Assembly (NCBI GenBank): GCA_037952775.1
Contig: JBANAY010000003.1
Coordinates: 27,776,001-27,840,000 of the forward strand
DNA: 64,000 nucleotides
Reading direction: 5' to 3'
Source: Clonostachys chloroleuca
Taxonomy: Eukaryota > Ascomycota > Sordariomycetes > Hypocreales > Bionectriaceae
Of the stretch, positions 49,552 to 59,737 are shown piece after piece. Below the pieces are notes generated by a model. The model was given only the letters and a program-made list of their open reading frames with translations, ran no database searches and had not been told where the DNA came from. A program made the position numbers and the translations under genes. Each line of letters opens with the position of its first letter. Within the stretch, counting starts at the first letter, position 1.

Positions 49552-50915
49552 ATGTCACTTTCAATTCTTCCTATCGAGCTTGTGAGCCGTATCATCAGCT
49601 CTCTCCAACGACCCCACCAAGTACGTGCCGTGTGTCGCCAATGGAATTCACTGGCCATCAAGCACGCATTCCATACAGCTACCTTGGTCCCAACAGAAGC
49701 CGGCTGTCGGAAATGGAACGCTATAATGGATACTTCTCAGCTCAAAACAGCCATACGAACTGTCGTCATTTACAGTCATGACCCCGATACTGTTGAACAC
49801 AATGGGTTTGATTGGTGTGAAGACGAAGAGGATGACAACTATACCCCGTTCAAGGAGGCTGTCTCGCGTATAAAAGAACTAGATCTCGTTTCAAAGGTCT
49901 CAATCAGATTTTCTGAGGAAAGTTATGGGGCGCAGGGTGGATATTGTGAAGTAGAGACAAAAGAGGCCAGAGAGAAGACAATAATTACTGTCTTCGAGGC
50001 CATCAAGACACGCGCGGAAGAGAAACCCGATGAATCCACGATACACGCTCTCTCCTTGAAAAATCTACAAAACTTTCCGCTTCCGGACTTTACAACCAGC
50101 GAACTCTTCAAGGCTGTCACCAAAGATATTGACGAGCTTCACCTCGATATCAAAGAAGAGCACAACAGCCATGGTCCCGACCACGATATCTACTTGCCTG
50201 AGCTTGTGGAATTCACGCCCTATCTCCAAGAGCACTGGCTCGCCCCCTTTCCGGACAACTCACCACCTTGTCTCTGTACTTCACGGAATTTTGGGGCACC
50301 ATGCCTGGAACCTTTCATGGTCATGGCTTGGACTTCCCACGCTTACAAACCCTCAATCTGGGCCAACTCGCTATCTCGCATCACGACCACCTGGACTGGG
50401 TCCTGCGGCAGAAGAATCTCAAGACTTTACGCTTCGAGAGATGCGTCATTTGTCCTTACATTCGCACAGAGTCGGACAAGATAGGTGAATGGGGAATCCC
50501 AACAGATGACTGGGAGGAGCTGCCTCGTGGTTCGTTCGGATTTGATATGGATGATGATTCCATTTACTACTTCCCAGGTACTTGGGAGTCCGTGTTTGAC
50601 AAGATCCGGACAAATCTCCCTCAGCTCGTGGATTTCCAGTTCAGCTGGGCGCGCTGGACACCTGTTATGTTTGACGACCAGAGACACATGGGGACCGACC
50701 TATCCAGCTCTCGATATCTTGTCTTTGATATCGGTCTTCTCCCCAGTCGCTGGATTGAAGCAGAGTACGAAGGCGTGTTAAGCTTCGGGGAGGCTGTGGA
50801 CGACGACAATTCGGAGACTGAGGAGCCCAAGGAGCTGAATCGACATAAGGAAACACTGGCTGGTGATCAAAGGGCATTTGAAGAGCTTCTTAAAGCAACC
50901 TATCAAAGACAGTGA
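49552..50915 (+). CDS. F-box protein (1-base frameshift)
   Basis: An intronless reading frame begins with an F-box (ILPIELVSRIISSLQRPHQV, then VCRQWNSLAIKHAF), the Skp1-binding module of SCF ubiquitin ligases. The remaining part resembles fungal F-box proteins with leucine-rich-like repeats (LTTLSLYFTEFWG, FPRLQTLNLGQLAI, NLKTLRFERC). The frame breaks at 50251-50252: after CTC GCC CCC TTT only CC precedes GGA CAA CTC, so one base is missing. Both halves are open over 230 codons and share composition, giving about 454 aa if restored. The degraded target is unknown. Confidence 0.8.
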
Positions 50916-51709
50916 TTTCGGCTTCATGTTGATGATTACGAACGTGATCTTGCCGCTTTCACCTACGCAGTGGTTGTGATGCAGCTAACCTTTATTTTGC
51001 AGAATTTTCATACTGTCTAAGCTATGGGTTGCCCACCTTTCATTGGAACTACTCTTCTTTCTTTAGAAGTGGACTGTTATAAGTGTGTTTCATGAATCCT
51101 TTGTTGTACATATATCATATCAAGTTACTGTTAAGTTGAATTTAGTATTACAGCCGTATCAGTCTCAACTCTTAATCTCCGCATGTGATCGAGAGATGGT
51201 CGTATGTTCATTGATAAAGAAGTCAGGGCTACGATTGCCGGTCTATGATATATACTCTTAATGTTGATTTTCTCCTGTCATTGTCTCGTCTCTAAAATCA
51301 CAGGGAGTGACTGCTTTATCCAAACCCATGGTTTGGCTGTAGATACCTATGTAGGGTTCAAATGTGGTCACTGTTTCATGGTGCAGGGTAGGCATTCTGG
51401 TAAGCCAGGCTCTTATCTTATCGCTGTTATCTAAACACGCTGCTTATCGTCGTTTCTTCAGGGGGTTTAGGCCTGAACGACAGCGGCTTCGGCTGCTGAA
51501 CCTGCCAAATACACGATCACCGAGGCTGCGGCTGCCGGAGCTGATTCGACACTCAACATGATCATCATCGCATACTTGTTAAGCATCCCACACTGTATCA
51601 AATGCTAATTGCCTTTTCTATAGTGTCTGCTGGATGTAGCACAACTATACGCTGATGTGCCATTCTATGGCCTTGACAGTCGAGCTTCAAGCGGACACTT
51701 GCCGTAAGC
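50916..51709. other. Intergenic, upstream of Zn2Cys6 regulator
   Basis: 800 bp. GC-rich CGG-containing sequence near 51480-51545 (GCGGCTTCGGCTGC, GGCTGCGGCTGCCGG) could offer binding triplets for a Zn2Cys6 protein. No gene called. Confidence 0.4.
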
Positions 51710-53627
51710 ATGCCTCTGCCTCGTGACCACCGCCGGTCGAACGTGCGCCGTGCCAACGTCACCGCATGCACCAGATGCAGATCCCGGAAGCAGAGGTGCG
51801 ACCAGAAACTTCCGGCGTGCTCCAATTGCGAGAGAAGCGGAGCCGAGTGTATGAGCACAGATATTGATGGTGGAGTCGCGCCGAGAAGGTCCGTCGCCAT
51901 AACCTTTCCCGCCAACACTTGCCTTCAGCTAACTCATTTCCTTCAGCTACATCAAGAATCTCGAAGATCGCGTTGCGTATCTAGAGACTCAACTACTCTC
52001 CCATGGAATCCATGACTTTGAGGCCCCTTCCTCAGGCTTCACGCCCTTGACAAGTAACAGTCTTGATCTTTCGTCTGATCCAAACACCATCAATGAGTTG
52101 GGGAGACAACCCGATGATCTGGTCGGCCAGATTCCCCTTGAATGTGTACAGTCTGAAAGCTTCACTACATCGATAAACGGCTATAATGGAATTTCTCTAC
52201 TGCGGTCCTTGCTGGCTGACCCAATAGCCAAGGCGATGGCTGGCAGCAACCAATCCGACCACCACGCTCTCCTTCATGAACTTCCCTACGAAACACGCGC
52301 AAGCATGCCTCCTAAAGAGGCAACTATCCGCTTAGTTGACACTTACTTCGAACACTGCGACTTCTTCTCTCCTATCATTTCGTCCAAGGAAGACTTTCTG
52401 GTCATGGTTGAGCCCCTGTACGGTGCTTCGACCGATGCAGATCCAAAGCTGGCTTGCGCCAAATTTCGAGCCCTCGTTGTTTTCGGGACCGCGGTACTAC
52501 TTCTAAACAGGCGCGATTCTTCTGTACCGATATCAAAATCTGAGGGCTATTTTGCCGCTGCAATTCGAATCCTCTCCCAGCATCCCGACTCGATCTGCAC
52601 GGGGGATCTCGAGCACCTTGCCAATCTGCTGCTTCTCGTCCAGCATTTCTGCTTTTCTTCTAATCTGACCGCTGCGTGGCATTTTATTGGTCTAAGCACG
52701 CGTTTATCAATCGAAATGAATCTGCACAATGAAAGAGCAACAGGAGCACAACAGGACCAGACGGCCATAGACCATTGTAGATGGCTATTCTGGTCAACGT
52801 ACGTGCTCGAGCGTAACCTCTGTACCATTGTCGGCCGTCCGTTCTCCATTCCAGACGAGTCGATCAGTATACCGCTTCCTGAAGTCCCCAAGGACAACCC
52901 ACGTCGACAGCTAGCTTACCACCTGCTCAAATGCCGCCGGCTTGAGTCAGAAGTACACGTGACTCTCAGCCAAAGTGCTCCGTTCAATGGTGCCGTCCTA
53001 GATGCAGAGACATGGAGGAGGAGCATGCGACAGCGACTAGATGAGTGGTTTACTTCCGCCCCCGTGGTAGAGCACTCGACTCAGCTCGCGCCGACCGACA
53101 TCGTAACCGGATACTATCATAACAACATGGTGCTTCTCTACTACCCTTCGCATCTTTTGCCGACCACATCCTCCGAAGATCTGATGGAATTGGCGCAAAA
53201 TGCAACTAAGAGCATTGAATGCTATCGACAGGCATTTCGAGCAGGAAAACTGCGCTTCTACTGGCGAACGGTACACAACCTTTTCCGGAGCGGTGTAGCT
53301 CTGGCATATTGCACCTATGCAGCCGCCCTGTCGCATAATGAGCATGTCGAACTGGGAGATGCAGACGCGTCACTCAATTCCTGCTCCTCGATTCTCTGGG
53401 GTATGGTTGAGAGATATCCAAGGGGAAAATCCTACCGCGATATATTCGAGTCTATTGTCAGTTCACTCTCTAAGCAGAGAGACAGCCAGAGAGAACAAGT
53501 ACCACCAGGGGAATTTCCGACTTCAATATTTCATGACATTGTCGGCTTTGATCACACGGAGTTCCCACTCTCGGTAATGGATTCGATGTCGTGGGAATTT
53601 AATGATAGTCCCGGGCAGGCGAGGTGA
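51710..53627 (+). CDS. Zn(II)2Cys6 transcription factor, 619 aa
   Basis: Exons 51710-51888 and 51947-53627. The N-terminal binuclear cluster is CTRCRSRKQRCDQKLPACSN followed by CERSGAEC, with all six cysteines. A coiled-coil-like dimerisation segment YIKNLEDRVAYLETQL is created by the splice, and a fungal_trans domain fills the middle (VDTYFEHCDFFSPIISSKED, then LEHLANLLLLVQHFCF, WLFWSTYVLERNLCTIVGRP). It is upstream of a sulfatase and an MFS gene and is a candidate regulator of both. Direct evidence for that is limited to proximity and to repeated CCGA-containing sites in their shared promoter. Confidence 0.88.
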
Positions 53628-53816
53628 ACTACGAGTGGATGCTGCTCTATAAAAATGAACCATTGTTTATTTGCCGTTTATTTTGTATAATTGTGTTTTC
53701 TTTTTGTACATATGCGGGCATTCCGGGTTATTCACTTGGCATTTTTCTTAAGCAACTTAGGCGGAGTCTACTTGATATAAAACAGTTTGTAATTGATAAT
53801 TTTTGATCTAGTTTTA

Positions 53817-55157
53817 TTACAGCTCCTTCAACGGATCAGGCGGCGCAGGGTCATATTTCAGACTTCTCAAAAACTCTGTCTTGAGCTTGGTCATTGGCTG
53901 CAGGACCCAAGTGTTGAAGGCTAGAATGTCCGACTCCTCCTTTGGGTCTCTGACCGTGTTGAAGAGATATGGCGACTCAAGCTTCCCAGAGGATTGGTTG
54001 ACCTTTGGCTCCCACACGTAGTGTAGCTTCCAGTCCTTCCACTTGATGGCACGCAAGTCCTCCTTTAGGTAGAAGCAGAAACCGAGTCTCTGCGATTTGA
54101 CCTCGGCCGGCTTTTGGAAGAATTCCGTCTGGTCGATCCCATCAATCGGGCGGTCTGATGGCAATGGGGACCCAGTCATCGACAGGATTGTGGTGAAAAG
54201 ATCCGTAACGTGGACGATGTCGTTTGACGTGACACCTTCAGGCACCTTGCCAGGCCACCTTACAATGCACGGCACGCGAAGACTTCCCTCCATCGCGGTA
54301 TGGTACGTCCCCGACCAAGGTCCAGCGGTGCCCCGATATGGCTCTCTAAACTCGGGGCCATTGTCTGATGCAAAGATGAACACGGTGTTTTCTCTGACCC
54401 TAAGAGAGTCGAGATGGTCAATGAGCTGGCCTACTCGGTAGTCCATCTCAGCCATCGAATCAGCAAAGTCACCCTGCTGAGTCTTCTCGGCAAAGTCTCT
54501 GTGCGGAAGCGTGGGGAAGTGAAGGTGGACAAGAGGATGGTAGAGGAAGAAGGGCTTCTCGGCCTCTACCTGTCGCGAGAGCCAGTCTTTGGACTGTTCG
54601 ACCAACATGTGATCAATCTCTCTCCTCTTCTCCAAATCGTAGACACAGATGTTCTCAGAAGGCTTACCAGCCTTCCCCTTCATGATGTACGGCAGCTCGG
54701 CCACCTCGGGCGTGTATCCGATCGCAGATGTGAATTGAGTCTCGTCTGTCGTGCGCGGAATGCCGAACCACTCGTCGAACCCTCGGTCGGATGGGTATCG
54801 GCCGGGAATGTCGCCAAGATGCCACTTTCCATGGTGCGCGGTCGCGTAGTCGTTGTCCTTGAGACACTCGGCCAGTGTCTTTTCCCAAGGAGTCAACCCT
54901 TGAGGAAAGCCGGCTGGGACTGACTGGCGGCAGCCTGTACGAATGGGATGCCTGCCTGTCATGAGGGCTGACCGCGTAGGTACACAGTCGCTCTCGACAT
55001 TGAAGTTGTGCAGTAGGAGGCCTTCGGTCGCGAGCTTGTCGATTCTAGGGGTGGCAGCTCCTCGCAAGATGCCTCCTCCATAGCAGCCCAGCTCGCCCCA
55101 GCCGAGATTGTCAGCGAGGGCAAGCACAACATTCGGTCTCTTTGGGTCGCGTGACAT
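53817..55157 (-). CDS. Arylsulfatase, 446 aa
   Basis: A single open exon encodes a full-length sulfatase. The formylglycine motif is CVPTRSALMTGR (C-x-P-x-R), followed by HHGKWHLGD with the catalytic Lys and His. Metal ligands are in VVLALADNLGWGELGCYGGG and FIFASDNGPEF. The second Asp of the usual DD pair is Asn, as in a subset of family members. No signal peptide is seen, so the enzyme is probably cytosolic and acts on imported sulfate esters. It is divergent from an MFS transporter across 545 bp, an arrangement that suits coupled uptake and hydrolysis. The substrate is not evident. Confidence 0.92.
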   Translation of the reverse strand: MSRDPKRPNVVLALADNLGWGELGCYGGGILRGAATPRIDKLATEGLLLHNFNVESDCVPTRSALMTGRHPIRTGCRQSVPAGFPQGLTPWEKTLAECLKDNDYATAHHGKWHLGDIPGRYPSDRGFDEWFGIPRTTDETQFTSAIGYTPEVAELPYIMKGKAGKPSENICVYDLEKRREIDHMLVEQSKDWLSRQVEAEKPFFLYHPLVHLHFPTLPHRDFAEKTQQGDFADSMAEMDYRVGQLIDHLDSLRVRENTVFIFASDNGPEFREPYRGTAGPWSGTYHTAMEGSLRVPCIVRWPGKVPEGVTSNDIVHVTDLFTTILSMTGSPLPSDRPIDGIDQTEFFQKPAEVKSQRLGFCFYLKEDLRAIKWKDWKLHYVWEPKVNQSSGKLESPYLFNTVRDPKEESDILAFNTWVLQPMTKLKTEFLRSLKYDPAPPDPLKEL

Positions 55158-55702
55158 GGCTAGTGAGGTGGCTGTAGATCAAAATCGAGAGATAGTGTCA
55201 GGGGATGAAGGTAAACCCACGATCTCCTGCCCAGGCTTGATATCTATCCAAGAAACTGAACGCCATCGCGAGATCGGCTTTTCATCATAAAAGTCTTCGC
55301 TCACCCCCGACTTCTCCCAGCTCTTTCGGAGCCCTGTTTGATCCACATGTGATCCCTTTCCAGTTATTTCGGCTCAATGTCCGTCGCTCACCTCCGAAGA
55401 CTAGCAAGAATTGTCTCCACCAGGCAGAGTCATGAAAATTAAGCCACTCGCTCACCTCCGACTTCTCGTCCTGAAAGGCCTCTTGATACACGCAACAAGC
55501 TACGGAGACCCATGCAATCAGGAGTTGACGCCATGCACTATCGGGATGACGAACAATCCGGGGTAGAAGCAGACCCTGTGCATCCGTCCCATAAAAGTCA
55601 CATCCTGGCACGACTCAAGGAAAAGAGTTGGACGGGTAGTTCGTTTTCAATGTCGACATTCATCACACCCTGGACTCTCATACCGGGCGAAAAATTACCA
55701 TA
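55158..55702. promoter_or_regulatory. Divergent promoter sulfatase/MFS with repeated element
   Basis: A 13-base element CGCTCACC[T/C]CCGA occurs three times in the same orientation: 55299-55311, 55385-55397 and 55449-55461. In the first and third copies it extends to CTTCTC. Such repetition in a bidirectional promoter beside a Zn2Cys6 regulator suggests an operator. This is inference from the repeat alone. Confidence 0.5.
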
Positions 55703-57294
55703 ATGGGCGAAAAACAAGTCCCGATCATGGGCATCGATAGGAAGGAATCTAACTCCAAGTCTGAAGAGCCTGGGCTAGTGGAGCCCATCATGTCTCCAGA
55801 GGAGGAGCGTTCTACCTTGCGAAAGTGTGTCTCCGAGCAACGAAAGTGTTCTTTCTTCCTTATTTGGCATCATACTTACAATAGAATCAGGCTGGACCTT
55901 TTCCTCATGCCGCTGCTCGTTAGTGGCTTCTTTGTTCTTCAGCTCGATCGCAGCAACATTGGGAATGCATTGACAGATACCCTCACGATCGATCTCGGCA
56001 TTACCACAGACGATGTGAATCTAGGAAACCAACTTATGTTGATCGGAATAATCGTTGCAGAGATACCCTCCAACCTCATTCTCCAAAAGATCGGTGCTCC
56101 CGTGTGGCTCACGCTGCAAATGTTCATCTGGGGCCTGATAGCCCTGACCCAAGCATGGTGCACCAATATCAACTCATTCTATGCTACCCGCTTCCTCCTT
56201 GGTGTGTTCGAAGGCGGATATATCCCCGGTGGCCAGTACATGCTGGCACTTTTCTATACTCGAAAGGAGTTGGCATTGCGAACTGCCATCTTCTACTTTG
56301 GAAATTACTCTGCTACTGCAACCGGCAGTCTGATTGCGGCGGGCATTCTAAACATGGGCGGACTGCGAGGTCTTTCTGGTTGGCAATGGTTATTCATAAG
56401 TGAGTAACTACTTAACCAAACATTAATAGCGATATGACTAACGAGCCATTAGTTGAGGGTGCTCTCACACTGCTTATCTTCCTCGGCTTTGTCGCTCTGC
56501 TCCCCTATAGCCCCGAACGGACTGCTCCAATCCATGGTCGTTGGGACTTCTTCTCCGAAAGAGAGAGACAGTTCATGAGTATTCGAGTTGTTGCTGAAGA
56601 CGAAAGCAAGAGTGCCCACAAGGCCAAGGTCTCATTCGCCAGCCTTGGAGAGGCTCTGCTGGACTATCGACTGTGGCTCCATATGATCCTCAACGTTGCT
56701 AGTCTTGCTCCCAAGGGTGGTCTACAGCTTTACGGACCGCTCGTTATCCGCAGCCTTGGATTCTCGAAGACGGACGCCAACCTCCTCAACGCAGTCAGCA
56801 GTGTTCTTGTCATCGTCCTATCATGGATCATCTCCATTGCTTCGGATCGAACTAAGCTGCGCGGTCCATGGTGTATAGTAGCCTTGATGTGGTCCGTCGT
56901 TTTTGCCGGGGCTTTGTTCGCCAAGACGACCGATCCAGATAAGTGCCTGCGATATGCCCTGTTCACTCTGCTGAGCGCTGGGAATGCTCTTACACAGGGT
57001 CTCAATGATGCTTGGCTTAGTATCAACGCTACGAGCGCGAGTAAGCGGAGCATTGGTCTGGCTATGGTCGTGATCGGGAGTAACTTGGGTGGACTTGCGG
57101 GTCAGCAGCTGTTTCGGTCGTCTGATGCGCCCAAGTATTCACAGGCCTTCCTTGCCATTCTCTTGCTTTATTCTGCCTCTATTCCCATCACGTTGGGTAT
57201 CATGTGGGTTTATTGGAGGGATAACAAGAAGGGGCGAGCTTCTTGGGTGAATGAGACCGAGAATTCGATCCCGGAGAGGAAATTCGACATTTAG
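55703..57294 (+). CDS. Allantoate-permease-family MFS transporter, 492 aa
   Basis: Exons 55703-55824, 55885-56399 and 56453-57294. Intron 1 removes CVSEQRKCSFF-type sequence and restores the family start LRKIRLDLFLMPLLVSGFFV followed by LDRSNIGNA. Further hallmarks are AEIPSNLILQKIGAPVWL, RFLLGVFEGGYIPGGQYMLA, LSGWQWLFIIEG and IVLSWIISIASDRTKLRGPW. There are twelve helices with hydrophilic ends. Proximity to the sulfatase suggests uptake of a sulfate ester or related organic anion; this is inference. Confidence 0.9.
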
Positions 57295-57622
57295 CTCATA
57301 AGCCATGGTAGGAGAAACAATAGGACCTTTGTCTCCATGGCAAAGGTCAGCTTCTATAATCGACCTCCTATCTCAGGTGTTCCGGGATTTATATCCGTGG
57401 AAAAGTGGGAGAAAATAAATTGCATTGTGCAATAGCTCATATCTCTCCTTTTTCGAAATCATATCGCGTCCTAAAACTTGGTCTTCGGGTGAAGATCACC
57501 AAGCTCAAATCCCACTGTGCCATCTTTATGCTAGAATTGAGCAGGAATAGGTGCCAGCTAGATTGCCATTGTCCTAATATTCATTTCATTCAAGATCCTT
57601 CATTACACGTTAATCTTCGACA
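57295..57622. other. Convergent intergenic region
   Basis: 330 bp between the MFS and the next reverse-strand gene. It includes an inverted pair around CCATGGTAGGAG / CTCCATGGCAAAGG (57303-57345). Otherwise nothing seen. Confidence 0.45.
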
Positions 57623-59078
57623 TCAGTTGCCCTGAGAAACCTGGTACGCCTGCATGACTACTTGCGCAAACGTCAACGTCACGCTCAATGAGCCGAAAAT
57701 ACCAACCAACCAAAACGTCCAGAACTGCAATGTGTCCCTCCTGTCCTTCAGCAGCCCAGATATTGACTTCGGTCGGGTTCCATTTAATTCTTTAAAGAGC
57801 AGTTCTACCCGATCGTGTAAGACTGAAAAATCTCGAGCTGCATAGTAAATGTGTCGGTCTACTGGGAGCGGGAAGTCTCCCAGTTTCGCGGGAACCTGCT
57901 TCTGGGAGCACAAGACTGCCAAAAGTGTATCTGGCTGGGGACAGGGGAGTTTCTGCGGGTCGAAAGTCTGTCGAAAGACTTTCCGAGATTTCTTCGATTG
58001 ACCAAACAACAGACGGTAGGATAATAGTATTTCTCCCAACAAATGTGTGATATCGCTCTCATTCGCCCTCGGGTCCGCTGCCTCGGCCTCCATGCTTGCA
58101 AATGCAAAAATCGATCCCCCGTCCCTCAGCTGGGATGCACATATTGATGGGAAACAGAAGAGTGATAGAGTGCGACTTGACTTATCGAAATCCAGGTGTA
58201 GAGCAATAGAGTCTACCCAGCGAAACCGGACGCCAAGGAGTGTCGTAAGGAGATAGGCATTCACGTCGCTCGGGTAAAGTGGAATCCATGATGCCACAGC
58301 TTTCTTACTTAGCACAGATGTTTCTTGGGGGGTTTGATATCCTGCCGGCAGGAGATTTCCGAACCCCTTTAATAAGGCGAACAAGGGACGGTCGCATAAA
58401 TTAGTGGACATTTTATATGTGAAGAAGACAAGCCTAGAATCAGGAAGAGTGTCGTCATGGTAGATGGCCAGTTGAGTGGAAGGACCGATAGTTAGATCTG
58501 GCTGATACAGCATTGATTGCCAGCCTAAAATACTGAAGATGAGCCCTCGAACACAATTGAGAGATTTGCTGTCGCTGTGGTCAATCGAATTTGTCGACTG
58601 CAGATATTCAATGATGTTGTCGACACTCAATCCTTTACGATCCTTCACATACTGTCCCACTTTATCCATGAAACGATGGATAACCCCCGGCTCCAAAATC
58701 TGCTTTCCATCGAGCGTTATTTGGCGGTAAGCTGGAGGCAAGTTCTGGACCCGCGAAGAAAGCCAGAGCGAATACCACGATAGGTCGACAGTGATATCCC
58801 GATCACTATGGAGAGTACTCCTTCGCGAGACCATCGTCTTGCCACTCAGCCGACGGGCACCATCGGTTACGGCCCGAGTCAGCCGCCTTGGTTTCAGTGG
58901 GTTGTAGTGAACTTACGGCATCAGTGTTTAGATTGGCTCCTTTCATGTTAAGACGATCTTCTGGTGGGCCTTACTCACCGTCACTTGTGGCAGGAGATGG
59001 GGCTGCCTTGGAGTCTGCCCCGTTCTCTTGACGGGTGGCATCTCCTTTCTCATGGGATTCGTCCAACATGTTCGGCAT
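57623..59078 (-). CDS. Protein of unknown function with C-terminal membrane anchor, about 445 aa
   Basis: Exons 59078-58979, 58939-58917 and 58837-57623, chosen by phase. The main exon is firm; the two short upstream exons are tentative. The first 40 residues are hydrophilic and low-complexity. The middle resembles a widespread ascomycete family that I cannot name functionally, with LDGKQILEPGVIHRFMDKVG, CVRGLIFSILGWQSMLYQP and LPLYPS-type segments. Near the C-terminus, LLKDRRDTLQFWTFWLVGIF leads into one or two membrane helices. No catalytic motif was recognised. It is divergent from an NLR gene, so it could be that receptor's partner or effector, but such proteins also occur alone. Confidence 0.7.
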
Positions 59079-59737
59079 GGTGGAAGAAGAATTAGATGGA
59101 GGAGCGGGTGTAATTGTTTGTTCGTGAGAGAAACACAGTACATATACCAGAGGGTGCCAGCATGCAGTACGATAGCCAACAAGAATCAGCCTAGAGTGGG
59201 CGCTTAAAATGAAGAACTGTAAGCCATCGAATCGACGCCACGTACCACATCCCAGACAGCGTTGCTCCGCCTCGTCCAAGAAAATGCCCGTCTTAAACGC
59301 CTGGCGATTTCGAGGTCCACTTAGCTGCATACACTGAAGTTGAAGGATGCAGCGTTAATCATTTATGTAGCCTTTGGCCGCACAAATGTGTATGAATGCT
59401 ACTGTAGGCAGCTTGACGACAGACTGATCTAAGCACCAGGAGTATTTTTTTTGTCCAAAACGATATACAAGCTAGCGCTTTTGGATCTTTTCGTCAACTG
59501 TTGAGAAAGCACAGGCGTACCATTTCAGGAAGCTGCATAACCTATTGTTGTTGGTGCTGGAAAACAGGGATTTCATGCAAGAGAGTGGGCAGTCGCTCTG
59601 GTGGCCTCCCCCTCTTCTTTGGAGCCTTGGAGTCGTTGCCTATTTCACGATCTCTACCAACAAGGTAGCCTGGACTGATAATTGGCTAAGCCAGTTCTAT
59701 ATCCAGGCAAGCTCGCACAGGTTTATCCACGGTCGCA
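59079..59737. other. Divergent intergenic region, unknown protein / NLR
   Basis: 660 bp. An open frame extends upstream of the called start of the left gene (to 59330) but lacks family similarity. A second short plus-strand frame lies in front of the NLR. Neither is called. Confidence 0.45.
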
